Under the pieces are notes generated by a model. The model did not search any database and was not told where the DNA came from. It saw only the letters and a list, made by a program, of their open reading frames with translations. Source: Xylaria sp. FL1777 (Eukaryota; Ascomycota; Sordariomycetes; Xylariales; Xylariaceae). Taken from it: a stretch of 64,000 bases of DNA. The number at the start of each line of letters is the position of its first letter. Position 1 is the first letter of the stretch. Shown in pieces: positions 37,741-50,597 of the stretch. The position numbers and the translations under genes are program-made. Location: NCBI GenBank assembly GCA_022578965.1, contig MU400537.1:62001-126000 (forward strand), in the 5' to 3' direction.

Positions 37741-40700
37741 CCACCTATTAAAACCTATGTTAATTTTGATTTATATGCTAAATATAACTATATTAGTTTT
37801 ACTTTTGCTTTTTATTATAAATTGCAGCAAGCATTTTTTTATATATTTGCATTATAATATACTGCTAAAAGTAGATTTTTTACTTATAAAGCTTATTAAG
37901 TTGTTTATAAATTAACTAATAATTATAGTATTACTTGCAGAATTAAGCGTGCATATATAGCTATTAACTACAACTATTGCTTTAAAAGCAGCCTTTTTTT
38001 ATTATTTTAAACTACTTTAAAAAATAAAAGAATTATATTAAATTTAAGCACTAATTAATGGTTTTTTAAATTATGCCGCTTTTAAATAAAAATATTTAGC
38101 TTAACTAGGTTTATAAAGGCTTGCTAAAACTAAGCTTACTGCTACGTTATTATTTAACTACTTAAACTTATATAGCTTAAAAAATTAAAAAAAAGCCCTA
38201 GTTACTTTAATTTTATAGCAATTCTAAAAAAGTTTTATAATTTATTTGAGTTCTTTAATATTAGCAAAGCAAACATATTACTACAATTAAAGCAAAAAAA
38301 CCTCGCTATTAAGCTAAAAAAAAACGCAGTTATACTTTATTTTTTTATATATTTATTAGCTTAAAATAAGCTAAAAAAACTACAAAAATAGCTTAATAAA
38401 ATGCTAAAAGCAAAAAAAATTAAAAAGTTTATTAGTTTTACTAGCGCTTTAATCTTTTTTATACTTAAAAAAAATAAAAGCTTATGCTTATATATAAACT
38501 ATAAAAAACTTAATTAAATTACGCGTAAAAATTAATATACTTTACTACTTATTTTAAAACTGCTTAATAAAATTTTAAAAGCTAAAATCTTTAGCAAAAT
38601 TAACTTTAAAAACGCTTATTATTGCTTACGCATTTAAAAAAAAAATAAATAAAAAACAGCGTTTTATATATATTATAGCTACTATAAATTTTTAGTTATA
38701 CTTATAAGTTTGTTAAATAATTTTGCTACTTTTTAAAGTTATATATAAAAAGCACTTAATAATATAATAAATATATTTTATATTATATATTTTAATAATG
38801 TGTTTATTTTTTCTTTAAATAAGGATTTTTATACAAAATATGTTTAAAATATTATTAAAAAGCTACAAAAAGCAAAACTATATACTAAGCTATTTAAGTG
38901 CTAATTTTATTAAAAAAAAATTAAATTTCTAAGTTATATTATTTTTAGCTAAAAAATTAAAATAAACTTTTTATATATAAATACTATTTAATAATAGCTT
39001 ATATTAAATATTTATTAAGCGCTATAACAATTTTTAAGGTTTTATAACTTTTATTGCTGTTTTATAAATAAGTATTCTTATATTACTGCGCTTTTGTTTA
39101 AGTATTTAAAAAAAAATGTAATAAAAACAAAAAAGAATCAAATTTTCTTAAATAGTCCTAAAAAAAAAGCTTTTAAAAACCTTTAAAATATATTTAAGCA
39201 AGCTATTTTTTTTATATATTTTAACCCCAAAAAACAAATATTGCTAAAAACCAATTTTTCTAAAATAGCCTTTGCAAAAAATCTATTTTAGCAAAATAAT
39301 CAAAGTATTTTTAAACTAGTTGCGTTTTATTTTTAAAAGCTATTTAAAAAAGAAATGCAATATAGTATGCTTAACCAAAAAATGCTTACAATAATAAATT
39401 ACTTTAAGCATTAATAGCATTATTTATAAAAAAGCAATTTACTAGTTAAAGTATTAATTAATTATATTAACTTTTAAGTATTTATAAAAACGCTAAAGCT
39501 TAATAAAAAGCAAGCTTATTAATATTTATTATTAGCTTTTTTTAACTTTATTATTAAATATTAAGCAGGCAAAAAAAACAAAGCTAATTCTCTTTTACGC
39601 TATTTTAATTATATAGCTGTTTTACTTAATAATATTAATATCTTTTTAACGTTAAAAAAAAAAGTTATAATAATATAACAAGTTAAAGTTTTTAATTTAT
39701 ACTTTAATGCTTAAGCTAAAGCTTTATACTTTAAAGCTATATTTGCTAAAAAAGCCCTTTTTATTTAAGCAGTTATACGTTTGTATGCATAAATAGCTAT
39801 AAGCTTAAAAAAATTAAAAAATCTAAAAGCTTTTAAAAAGCTAAAAAACTTTATTTAAAAGGTTTAAAAAAAAAACCCTAAATATTATACAATTATAAAG
39901 CAATTAAAAGCAAAAAAACCTATAAATCTTTAATAGTTAATAAAAAAATCCTTAGTTTACTATAAAAACAAAATTTATATTTTTTTTAAAAAAGCTATAC
40001 ATTTTTAACTTATTAAGCTATACTATAATAATTCTTTAGCTAAACATTTTAGCTAAAGCTACACTTTAAAACTACTATAATAAAAGTTTTATTAAAGTAA
40101 TATAAAACTAAATATTAAAAAATACATGCAAAGCTATATAATCTGCTTTAAAACTAAAGCAAAATACTACTAAAAATATAGTAAACTTAACGCTTTGTTA
40201 ATATTTAATAAACTTATACAAAAGCTATTTATAGACTTTATTACAGGTTTACTAAAAACCTTTTATAAAAAAAAACTAGTTAATGCTATTTTTATTATTA
40301 TAAATAGATTTACTAAGCTTATATACTTATTTTTAGTTAATACTACTATAACTTTAGTTAAGCTAGCAGTTTTATTTTACTATAAAATCAAATATATTTA
40401 TAATAGCTTAAAAAGCATTGTTTTTAATAAAAGCTTTATTTTTATTAGCTAATTTTAGTTTAATTTATATTATTACTTAAAAGTTAAACAAAGGCTTTTA
40501 ATAGCATTTTACCCTAGAACTAATAAACAAACAAAACAAATAAACTAAGTAATTAAAAGCTATTTTAAGTACTTTATAAATAGTAAACAAACTAATTAGC
40601 TTTAATTTTTACTTTAAGCTTTTTTTGCTATAAATTTTACTATTAATTTTATAACTAAACGATTATCTTTTAAAGCTTTATATAATTATATGTTAAAATT

Positions 40701-41280
40701 CCGTTTATTTATTAAAAACAACTTTATATTAAAAAAGATCTTAGCTATACAAAAACGTTTTAACAAATTATAAACCATTAAAAACAAAATAACAAAGCAA
40801 TAGCAAATTATAACTAATAAATATACAGAATACTATAACAACAAGTATAAACTTATAACCTTTAAAACTAAAAACTTAGTAGCATTATTAATAAGAAATA
40901 TTAAGTTTAAAAATAAAAAGTTAACGCTTAAATTTATTAAATCTTTTTAAATTCTTTTTATAGTTAGTTTATAAGCATATTATATTAGTTTTTTAAAACA
41001 ATATAGCTACTTTTATTCCGTTTTCTTAATTTAGTTGCTTAAGCTTTAAAAAGCTAAACATAAGTATAGTTTGCTTATGTTAAACCTTAAAAATAAATTA
41101 AAAAAATAAAAAGTTAAAAATATAATAAATAAAATAACTTATAATAAAAAAAAATATTATTTTATTAAGTAAAAAAGTTAGCTAACTAAGTATAATTAGT
41201 AAGTATTTACTATTAATATTACAGCTTTTAAAGCAATTAAAAATTTTAAAAAGCGCTTAAATTACAAAAAAAAAACAAAG
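37741..41280 (+). pseudogene. G2 pol: protease-like, RT, RNase H, integrase, chromodomain
   Basis: All parts lie in one frame with scattered TAA/TAG. A protease-like piece is at 37750-38100. RT follows: ILKKNKSLCLYINYKKLN at ~38460, AKIFSKINFKNAYYCLRI at 38581, and the catalytic box YFNN at 38788-38799 with both Asp changed to Asn. RNase H: FSKIAF near 39255, MLTIINYFKH near 39380. Integrase zinc-binding domain at ~39960-40140: LIKLYYNNSLAKHFS, then SYIICF, one His and one Cys lost. The catalytic core at 40195-40452 is the longest open piece (85 codons): DFITG, INRFTK, SIVFNKS, the second catalytic Asp changed to Asn. An SH3-like part ends near 41050; the chromodomain is at 41107-41270. Frame preservation over 3.5 kb shows damage was by substitution, not indels. 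Confidence 0.92.
41107..41270 (+). pseudogene. G2 chromodomain remnant
   Basis: Same frame as the integrase. The pattern KVKNIINKITYNKKKYYFIK is followed by a stop at the expected Trp, then LTKYN, stops, and AFKAIKNFKKR. The start VKNII, the YYFIK strand and the C-terminal helix fit the chromodomain of fungal chromoviruses. It places G2 in the heterochromatin-targeting branch. Confidence 0.8.
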
Positions 41281-43285
41281 TTATTAAGCTAACAAAATAG
41301 TATTAATTTATTATTAATTTAGCTATAAACTAAAGCTTAATTACATTATATATACTAATTAGTTATTTTCTTGTTTTTAATTGCGTAATAAAAATTGCAC
41401 TTATTGCTTTAAGTTTTAAAATACTTGCGCTTTATTAATAAGCTACATGCAAAAACGCTACAAATAAATTATAAAATCCTTACAAAAAAGCCTTAAAATA
41501 CTAATTATTAAACTTTAAAACATCTTTATATTAAAAAAAGCCTATTAAATATTTTTATTTATGCTTATTAGTAATAATTAATATAGCTTTGCGTATATTT
41601 TTCTTAAAAAAAATAAAGGCAGCTTTTTAAGCTATATATTTATAGTTTAAAACTTGCACTTTAAGTGCAGTTAAACAAGCATACTACTAGCATTAAAAAT
41701 AGTCTTAATCCTGTTAAAAAACCTTATAAAATTAGTTTAAATAAAACTACTTATAGCGCTTATATAAAAAAGCTTAATAGCTTAGCAAGCTAAAAATTTG
41801 CGCTTTATTACTAAGTGTTTATATTTAGTACAATATTTTTGCATTGCTAATTATTAGCTAAACCTTATACAAAATAAAAACAAAACTACTTATTTTTATG
41901 TTGTTAACCTTGCTAATTAATTAGAACTAAGCTTTATAAGTTAATAAAAAACGCAGAAATACCTTTAGAAAGCAAAACTACATAGCTGCAAAGTTAATAC
42001 AATAATTATCCGAAGTTTTTTAAATAATAGCGCAATTCTTATTTATAACAACTTTTTTATAATTGTTTTTTTAAAAAACAAAAAAATAAATAAACTAGTT
42101 TAATAACTTTTAAATGTACATTACATTAAAATATAATATAGCAAGCAGCTAACCTATTAATAAAACTAATCTAAAATAAATATAAATTAATTTATAAGCT
42201 TGCATAAAATATAGCTATTTATATAGCTTATATAAGCTATTACTTTTAGGTTTTTAAATTTGTAAATTATATTTAAAAGCAGGCTATTTTTTAGCTAAAA
42301 TGCTTCTTTAAAACGCTTAAAACAGAGCTAATATACTAATAAACTACTTAAAACTATTGCTTTTTTAATAGTTTTATACTTTTTGTTTTTAGCTTTAGTA
42401 GTTTATTTGCAAGGTTTATAAACAAAAGTTACTATAAAAACAAGCTAACGCTTAACTAGCATAAAAACCTTAATATTTGCATTAAAATCAAACTTATTTT
42501 TTGTGTTATTTATATTAAAATTGCATAAAACAATATTTAGATTTTTATTTAGATTTATAAAGTTTAAATTATTTTTATTCTTATTTTCATTTTTTTTTTT
42601 TTAACCTATAAAAAGCCTAATAGTGTTTATATTTTTATTAAAATTAAAGCTGTTTTAAAAAAAAAGCAAACCGCTAAAACTCTTATTTTTATTATTAAAG
42701 TTATTAAACTTTTAGCAAAAAAGTTTATTAAAATCTTATTTTATAGTAAAATTAGACTTATTCTTAAATAAATTCGGGCGTAAAGCAAGTTGCAATAATT
42801 TTCTGCGTTTATATTTATAACTATAGCCTTAACTGCAACCGCATTTACGTGCATCATTTTTAACTACTGCAAGTTTAAGCAGCATAATTATAATACAAAT
42901 AATAATTAAAAAAAAAGCAGAAAAGATATAAAATAAATATAAAAATAGCAGTAGTAAAATATATAACTAAAATTGATTATTTAGCAGCAGCCAAAAAAAA
43001 AAAAAAAAAGAAAGAAAAAAAAAAAAATATATAGCAACAAAAGTATAAGCGCAAAACCTGCTATAAATATAGCACAAAACAAACATAACTTAACACATAA
43101 ACATAAGCATAAATATATAAATACTTTAACTATTATACTATATAAACATTTTATTTAATATACTATATTTATGCTTAATTACTTTATACTATTTTACTTT
43201 ACTATTTATACTTAAGATTAATTACTTTAATTAATTTTACTTGTATATAAATTAAAGATAATTTAATTTAAAAAAAAGAAGTAGT
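41281..43285 (+). other. long 3' region of G2 between chromodomain and LTR
   Basis: Two kilobases, unusually long for a gypsy 3' region. The part 42540-42900 is T-rich on the plus strand, the reverse of the rest of G2. Read on the minus strand it gives a Lys/Arg- and Cys-containing run (KCGCS, stop, GYSYKYKRRK) near 42870-42800. This could be an antisense-oriented gene or a captured fragment. No family was recognised. A homopurine run occurs near 42990-43028. Confidence 0.45.
43270..43281 (+). other. polypurine tract of G2
   Basis: AAAAAAAAGAAG ends four bases before TGTTAT of the 3' LTR and fixes the plus orientation of the element. Confidence 0.65.
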
Positions 43286-43478
43286 TGTTATAATTAAGCT
43301 ACTTAAGTACTTTAGCACATATTACAAGTTATATATATATATAGAATATCCTTTTTATACTTATTTCATAAAAGTTTTCTTTTTTTTTCAAGCTTTAGTT
43401 TTGTTAAATACTTACTATAAAACTAGAGATATATTAACTATTATACTTAACCTTTAATGCTTTATACCTCCTGTAACA
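43286..43478 (+). repeat. G2 3' LTR, 193 bp
   Basis: It starts TGTTATAATTAAGC and ends CTCCTGTAACA, followed by the TAAAC duplication. It is less mutated at its end than the 5' LTR. Confidence 0.92.
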
Positions 43479-44125
43479 TAAACATAGCTTATAAAACTAC
43501 TACATTTTTATTAAAGAAAAATATTAATTAAAGCTTTATTAAGTATACTATATAAGCTTAAACAAAACAAACGCTTTATAAAAGTATATTTAAAAAGATT
43601 TAGCAAAGAAATTTTTAAAAAAGTTTTAATTATTTGCTAAATACTTTATAGTACTAGTACTTAAAATAAAAAATAAAAAACAACTAATTAATAAAAAAGG
43701 AAAACTAGTATAGCAAATAATAATTAATTATTAATTATTAAACGTAATTATTATTACAAATAAATATTCTTTTATTTTGCTAGTAATTATAAAAAAAAAT
43801 ATTAACTAAGCAAAATAGTTTATAGCAGTTAATATTTTAAATAAATATTATGCTATTAAAATAGCTAAAGAAAAAAAATAAAAAACTGCTATATAAACAA
43901 TATATAAACTATATAAGTATATAATTATGCTATAAAAACTACAAAATGCATTAGTAAGCTTTTAATACATAATAATAATAATTTTATAAAAGTTTTTAAA
44001 CAAATTTATGTTTATTTACTTAAATAATATTTTGATTTATTTTAAAACATTAAAAAAACATAAAAAATATATAACTTAAGTATTAAAAATACTTAAACAA
44101 GCAAAATTACAACTTAATATAAAAA
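43479..44125 (+). pseudogene. G1 reverse transcriptase, N-terminal two thirds
   Basis: This resumes the G1 pol frame interrupted by G2. Visible pieces are NIILNKYYAIKIAKE-like palm sequence near 43830-43870 and the run through KTAI, TIYKLYKYIIML to QNALVSF. The catalytic box YLNN is at 44017-44028, with both Asp changed to Asn, and ILIYFKTLKKHKK follows. The frame ends at ...LKQAKLQLNIK where the MULE cuts in (44126) and continues after 47703 with a Lys-Tyr dipeptide. That continuity confirms the MULE is an insertion into RT. Confidence 0.88.
44118..44125. repeat. TSD of the MULE, left (TATAAAAA)
   Basis: Exactly repeated at 47704-47711. Removing one copy plus the element restores a continuous RT frame in G1. 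AT-rich composition makes the exact length (8, possibly 9) uncertain. Confidence 0.75.
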
Positions 44126-44209
44126 GGGAATTAATACAAACATATAAAGAATTAATATAAATATATAATCTTATAAATACATAATGCTTTTATTAGCTTA
44201 ATTAAAAAA
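44126..44209 (+). repeat. MULE left terminal inverted repeat
   Basis: It runs from GGGAATTAATAC to CTTAATTAAAAAA. It matches the complement of 47620-47703 with a handful of transitions. Confidence 0.88.
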
Positions 44210-44989
44210 TGTTAGTGCATACTGTTTTTTCTTATATACTTAATGTTGTTTATTTTATATTTCTTTTTATACATTCTGTTGATTTAATCCTGTTTATACT
44301 TTATATTTTATGCTTTTTACTTTATTAATACTAAAAATATATTTATTGTATACTTTAATTTTGTAATACTAATTAACCTTTATATTATATAATGTTTTCC
44401 GAACTTTTTAAACCTTAGTTATTACGTAAGCGCGCTTTTACTTTAAATAATTTATTTCATCGTTAAAAAAAATAACGCACGTTTTATTACTTTTTTTTTT
44501 GTTTACTTTTTTTACGTAATAAGCTATTTGCTGCTTTTATAAATACTTTAACTTGCTAATTCTTTGTATTTAGTTGTAGTAGCAAAAGTATTTTTTTATT
44601 TTATAGCTTTAGTAATAATAATGCTTTTAATAATATCTTTAGTGCTTATTTTTATTTTTTTAGTACTGTTTTACACTTATATAGCTATAAAAAACTTAAT
44701 AAGCTAGCATAAGAAATCTATATTAATTATAAGATTTTTTTCGGCAATACTTTCTTTTATTTATTAAAGCTTTAACGTATATAAATGCTTATGCTTAGCT
44801 TAAAAGCTAGTTTTACTTTTGTTTTTTTAAGATTTTAGTTTGCTAAATTGTTTTGTACTATTAGCTTGCTAACTATTACTTATAAAAAATTTACATTAGC
44901 TTTATAGTTAGTTTATAAAGTTATAAAAAAAGGTTAATAGCTTTTTATAAACTTAGTTCGCTTATATAAACACGTATATTAATAAAAAA

Positions 44990-47300
44990 ACAAATAAAAA
45001 TAGTTATTATTAAATTTAAATAGCTATAACTTTTTTTTTTTATATTTATTGCTTTAATGTTTATTAGCAAAGTTACTTGTACTAAGTTTAATTAAAGCTG
45101 CTTTATTTATAATAGTATTGCTTAAACAAACTTTTTTTGTACTAGCTTTGCTATTTAAAGCAAGCACTTTATTAATTAGCTACTATTTATTATTTTTAGT
45201 TCTAAAGATTATTTTTAACTTACTTATTTTAAGCAACTTATTTTTTATAGCTAATATGTTTTTTAACTACGTTAATTTATTTTTAAAAAACAATAAGTTT
45301 AGTTTTGCTAAAGATTATATATATTCGTTTAAAGAACAACCGATTTAATTTTCTATTAAATATAACTGATTTAAACAAGTTAAAAAAAGCAAAAGCAACA
45401 AACTTTAATAGCAAAAGTTTTAAAAAACTAGCTATAAATAAGTAGTTATTACTAAAGCTATAAATAAAAGTTAATAGTTATTATAACTATATAAAGATGC
45501 AAAACATTATTAGTATAATTATAGCTTAAGCTTAAACTTTTTTGTTTACTTTTTTTATTATAAGTTTATAAAATTAGTAAAAATAACTGTTAAATTAACT
45601 AGCTGCTAAGTTAATATTTAAGCTTAAAATGTTTAAAACATAATAAAATAACAATACAAAAAATCCGTTTTTACTTAAAGAAATATTTATAATGCTTAAA
45701 GCTTTGTTAATTAAGCTAAGCTAAATAGCTATAACTTAACTGCTGCTTTTATTAAGCTTTTTAACAAAGAAAAGGTTTTTTATTTAATAAAGTAAATTAA
45801 TAATAAGCTAAACTACTTAGTTAAACTAGTTTAAACATTTTTTTACTGCTTAAAAATATAAAAGCAATTCTTTAAAGTTATTAGCTTTAATAATATATAT
45901 AATATTAATTAATTTAAGCTGCTATTATTTTAAGCAATAAGCTAAACTTGCTTAAAAACAGTTTTTAATGCTATATTTAGCTTAATTAATAATAAAAAGC
46001 AAAAAGGCTTTTAGTTTTTAGCTAAAAGTATTCGTTAGCTTATAATATAACATGTAATACAAAAGCTTAATATAATTATAACTAATTATAATAAAGCAAT
46101 AAAAGCTATATTAAATTATTAGTTTTTTTTTTTATAGCAGTAAATTTATATATACTACATTAATTTTAACGTTTTGCTTAAAGCTAAGCAAAAATAGGTT
46201 TTAAATTAAATTAATAGTAGTAGCTTTATTATTAGCAAAGATAAAAATGCTGCTTTTACTAATTATGCATTAATAAGGTTAATTTCTTTAAACAAGCAGC
46301 TAATTAAAGCTACGTTTACTAATAATAAAAAAATTCTTTATATATACTAAAGCGTTTTAATTATATAAAAAAAAATAATATTTGTAAAAACAAAAGCTAT
46401 ACATAAAAAGGCATAAGTTGATTTTTGCTAATAATTTAATAACTAGCATTTTATTTTATAATATATTTATAGAATTTATATGCTTTTTAAAATGCAGTAA
46501 GCACGTTATTATATTTGTAAATATTATAACTTTAACATTTAGGTTATATTAAGTATAAAAGCAAGCAACAATAATATAAAAAGCTATTTTTTAAATAACA
46601 TAAGTTATTTGTACGGTTTTATTAAAGCAATGCAAAAAATAATAGCTAACTAAAAGCATAACTTTAAACAAGCTTATGCTTAAAATAAAGTTTTAATTTA
46701 ACGCAAATATTTATTATTGTTTTTTAATTACTTAAGTAAGCTTTAAATAATTATAGCTTTAAAAAAGCTTAATTTATTTAACTTGTAATATTATATTGCT
46801 TGCAAAGCTATGTTAAGCATAAATAACTTTTTTTTACTAAATATTAAATATTGTACTAATAATTATTTAGTTTTTATTAAACTTAAGATTTTATATTATT
46901 ATAAGGTTTACTTTAAGCTAGCATATGCAAGCTTTTTTAATAAACTAAATATTTACTTATGTTAAAAGTTACAAAAATTATTATTAAAAAATATATATAA
47001 ACAAATTTATAATTTTAAAATTGCTATAATGCTTTATAATTAACTAAAAAACTTTATAAAAGCAATTCTTAGTAAGCTTACAATTAAACTAAATAAGCTA
47101 TTAAGTAAAGCTTTAAAAAAACAGCTAATAAGCTAAAAATAAAGTTGCTTACTAAATAACTAAAACAAATTAACTTTAGCTAAGCTTAAGCAAAGCAAAA
47201 GCTAATATAGCAATGCTAGCAAAAGTAATAGTTATTTTTTTACTTAACGCTAAATACGTAATTAATTAATAATGCTTAAAGCAAAAAAAACTATAAGTAA
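44990..47300 (+). pseudogene. degraded MULE transposase
   Basis: One frame runs from about 45000 to 47300 with many TAA/TAG. An N-terminal open piece (45118-45348) precedes the core. Core landmarks: NIYNAQ near 45690; FNNIYNIN at 45886-45909, the first catalytic Asp as Asn; then VFNAIFSLINNKKQKGF; IITNYN at 46075-46092, the second catalytic Asp as Asn; and IYIYYINFNVLLKAKQK starting at 46144, the conserved CxHHIN block with both His as Tyr and a stop at the following Trp. The C-terminal part is Leu/Lys-rich. These blocks in this order are those of fungal MULE transposases (DDE, RNase H fold). I could not resolve an FAR1-type zinc domain at the N-terminus. Confidence 0.88.
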
Positions 47301-47619
47301 TAAGTTTAACAAGCGTTAAATGTAGCTTAATATTTAAAAGCAGAAAAATTAATAAAAGCTAAAATAATTAAATTAATAAATACTTAATATAACTGTTTAT
47401 AGTAATTTAATAATGTTTTATAAGTAAAAACTACTATTATAATATATAAAATGTTAATATTTAAAAGCTAACATGTTATTTAAATAGTTTATTATAATAC
47501 TTATATTAAAAAGTTTACATAAAAATAATGCTGTTAGAAAAAAAATTAAGCTTTAAATTTAATTGGTTAAATAAAGGTAAGGAGTAAGTTTATTAAAGCG
47601 GAAAGTACTATAAAATCGG

Positions 47620-47703
47620 TTTTTTAATTAAGCTAATAAAAGCATTATATGTTTATAAGATTATATGTTTGTATTAATTCTTTATATGTTTATATTAATT
47701 CCT
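47620..47703 (-). repeat. MULE right terminal inverted repeat
   Basis: Complement of 44126-44209; see that entry. It is followed by the right TATAAAAA at 47704-47711. Confidence 0.88.
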
Positions 47704-47711
47704 TATAAAAA

Positions 47712-49930
47712 AGTATATATAATATATATAAAAGATTAATTTTTTAAGATTTATAATTACTTTAGAACAAATATAGATTTAATAGTTAAAAATTAATATA
47801 ATATAAAACTAGAAAATATTTAATTTAGCTACTATTATAAATATATAATAAGCATTAAGATTTTTAAACTATGTTTAAATGTTAATTTAAGACTTTAGAA
47901 AAATAGCATTTTACTTTACAAAGTATATAAAAAAAAAATACAAAAGAAAGTTTTTCTTAATTTTAAAAGAAGCTTAAAAAGCATTTAAAAAACTAAAACT
48001 AAAAGTTATTTTTAACTTTATAGTTAAACTACTTAATTTATAAAAGAAAAAAAAGCTAAAAACAAATGCTTTAAATAATATAATTGCAGAAGTTTTAAAA
48101 CAATTAAAAAACAATAAAAAATAGCACTTAATAGCTTATTACTTTAAAGCATTATAAAACGCAACATTATAATACTTTATATATAATAAAAAACTGCTTG
48201 CAATTATTATAGCACTTAAAAAGTAAGAACTATTTTTTATAAAAACTATAAAGCTAATTAAGATTTATTTAAATTATTAAAACCTAATAAAATTTATAAT
48301 TATATAAGAAATTATTAAACAACATAAAAATTAAATGGTTTTTTTTTAAAATTTAACTTTAAAATATATTACATTAAAAAAAAAGAAAACATTTAAGCAA
48401 ACATATTTAGCTAATAAAGTTAAAAAAGATTTAAAGTTTTAAAAAAAAACATTTAAGTATTATATCTTTAAAAAAATAAAAGCTTAAAAGTTAAAGTTAT
48501 ACTTAAAGACTTTATAAATATATAGCTATAATAAGCTTATAACTTAGAAAAGTTAGCAAAGCTATAAAAACACAAAGGATTAAAAAAAAACAAGCTAATA
48601 TATAAACGTAAGGTTTATTTACTAGAATTTTTACAAAATAAGTTTATTAAAGAATTTTATAAACACTTATTATATAAACACTAAAAAGCAATAAAAATAG
48701 TTTAATAATTATAAAAAAAATACAATTTCTTAAAACTATAAAACATAGTTAAGTTTATTATAAAAAAGTGCAATATTTGCAATAAAGCTAAAATAGCTTA
48801 ACATAAGCTTTATAAACTGCTATAATTTATATAAATATTTAAATAAGCATAGTATATAATTGCTTAAAATTTTATTATAGCACTACTTTTATTAATTAAT
48901 CTAGTTATAAAAGTATAATATAATAAAATATAAGTTATTATTAATAAACTTATTAAGTATGCTTATTTTTTACTATTTAAAGGAAATATAATAGTTAAAC
49001 AATTTATATATGCTTTTGTATGCTAATATTTAAACAAACATAAACTATTAAAAAAGATCGTTTTAAACTAAAATAAGTTGTTTACTTTTAAGTTTAAAAC
49101 AAGTTTTTTTAAACTTATTAGTATTAAACTTAAATTTTTAACTGCTTATTACTTATAAACTAATAAATAAACAAAAAAATTAAATTAAATACTAAAATAA
49201 TACTTATAAAGTTATGTTAACTATTAATAAAATAATTAAGTAAAACTATTATTAATAGCACAAATTTTATATAATATATTAATAAACAAAAATATAAACA
49301 TATTTTTGCATAAAGCTGTTTATAAATAGCAAGCAACTATTAAAAAATAAAAAAAAACATTAATAAAAGCATTTGCTATTTTAATTATAGCACTTTAAGT
49401 AAAAACTATTGCAATAAAAATTAAAATATTACAAGCTAAACTATAACTACGTTTTTAGTTTTTATAACAATAAATGTTAGTATACTATAATAAAAAATAA
49501 ACTAAAAAACTAGCTTTTAAAAAAAAAGATAAAGTTTATTTATTATAACAAAAATAAAACGCAAACATTAATATTTCCTAAATTAAAACAAAACAACTAA
49601 ACAACAAATTAAAATTTAAAAAACTTAGTTCTTTTAAAATTAAAGAAGTTATTTTACTTACTAACTATAAACTGTTATTATTAAAGAACATGCAAATTTA
49701 TTTTGTTTTTTTACATTTTTTTACTAGAACTAGCACTTATTAAAACACTTATTAAAATATAACTAAAGATAAAAACAGATTAAAACGTTTATAAAATTAA
49801 AAACATATTAGATTTTTGTTAAAATAACAATAATGTTAAGTATTTTATTAAATAAAATAAATATTTATATGCTAATAATACTTAAAAACTTAAAAAACAT
49901 TTAAAAACTGCTATAATAATTATAAATTAG
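47712..49930 (+). pseudogene. G1 pol, second part: RT end, RNase H, integrase, chromodomain
   Basis: After the MULE the RT thumb resumes (INFLRFIITL near 47733), followed by RNase H-like sequence (ALNNIIAEVLKQL near 48075; IAYYFKAL, then KLLAIIIALK near 48190). Integrase zinc domain at 48610-48830: YLLEFLQNKFIKEFYKHLLYKH and KKCNICNKAKIA, with H-x3-H and C-x2-C intact. Core and tail: FIYAFV, NKLFTFKFKTSFFKLISIKL near 49080-49130, then TAYYL. SH3-like KLSSFKIKEVI at 49621 runs to LLLLKNMQIYFVFLH. A one-base loss in a T run near 49725 shifts the frame. The chromodomain follows at 49778-49930: NVYKIKNILDF, VKYFIK, NNT, stop, KLKKHLK. The frame also shifts once between 47705 and 48610. Confidence 0.9.
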
Positions 49931-50597
49931 TTTTATTGCTAATACTTTAACTGCTTAAAACTAGAAAAAAAAGGTTAGCTTTAAAAAAAATGCTTAAAAA
50001 ATTTTAATTGAACTTAAATAAAGTAGCTTGTGCTACTTTAGCTCGCTTTTTTTGTTGTTTTTGCTTTTTTACTAATGTTTTTTGTTTTTTTTTAATGCGT
50101 TTTATTTTGTTTAATTTATTTAAGAACTAAAGCTTTTGTTAAACTATTTTAACGCTTTTTGCTTTTAAAAAACGTTTTTGTATATAAAGCTAAGCTAGCT
50201 TGTTTTAGTTTTTTTTGAACTAAAAGTAGCTATTGCTTTGCTTGCTTTTTTTTTTTTTTAAAACAATAGTGCTTAAAAACTATATTATTAATTAAGTTAA
50301 TTAAAACCTTTAATTTATTGCAAAAATAATTAGCACATATATATTTAAAGCAATAAAACATATTATTTGTTATTTTATATGTTAGTAATTAATTAAAGCA
50401 GCAAAAATAAAGCATAACTTCGTAACTAATAGAATTAATAAAAGAAGCAAAAACAAGTTTTTGCTTTGTTTTCGATAAGCGGTTAGTTTTTTTAATATGC
50501 TTTAATATTTTAATATATAAAAGAAAAAAAAAAGAAAGAAAGAAAAAAATACTTACGGGAAATTATTAAAATAACAATTTTAGAAAAAGAGGAATAA
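49931..50597 (+). other. G1 3' untranslated region with polypurine tract
   Basis: Shared with 190-850. No coding signal. A purine-rich AGAAAAAGAGGAATAA just before 50598 is the likely plus-strand primer. 50036-50230 is T-rich. Confidence 0.65.

Larger units (their letters stand above)
35621..43478 (+). mobile_element. G2: complete Ty3/gypsy chromovirus nested in G1
   Basis: It is 7858 bp with 193-bp LTRs at both ends, a perfect TAAAC duplication, a polypurine tract before the 3' LTR, and one continuous pol frame. That frame holds protease-like, RT, RNase H, integrase and chromodomain segments from about 37.74 to 41.28 kb. It interrupts G1 between gag-protease and RT, so it is younger than G1. 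About 2 kb of extra sequence separates the chromodomain from the 3' LTR. Confidence 0.93.
44126..47703 (+). mobile_element. Mutator-like (MULE) DNA transposon nested in G1
   Basis: It is 3578 bp, with terminal inverted repeats of about 84 bp (44126-44209 and the complement of 47620-47703), a TATAAAAA duplication, and an internal degraded MULE transposase. The TIR itself contains two tandem copies of an AATTAATAYAAACATATAA-like motif. Terminal bases are GGG on the left and AGG on the right (as complement), one transition apart. Confidence 0.9.
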
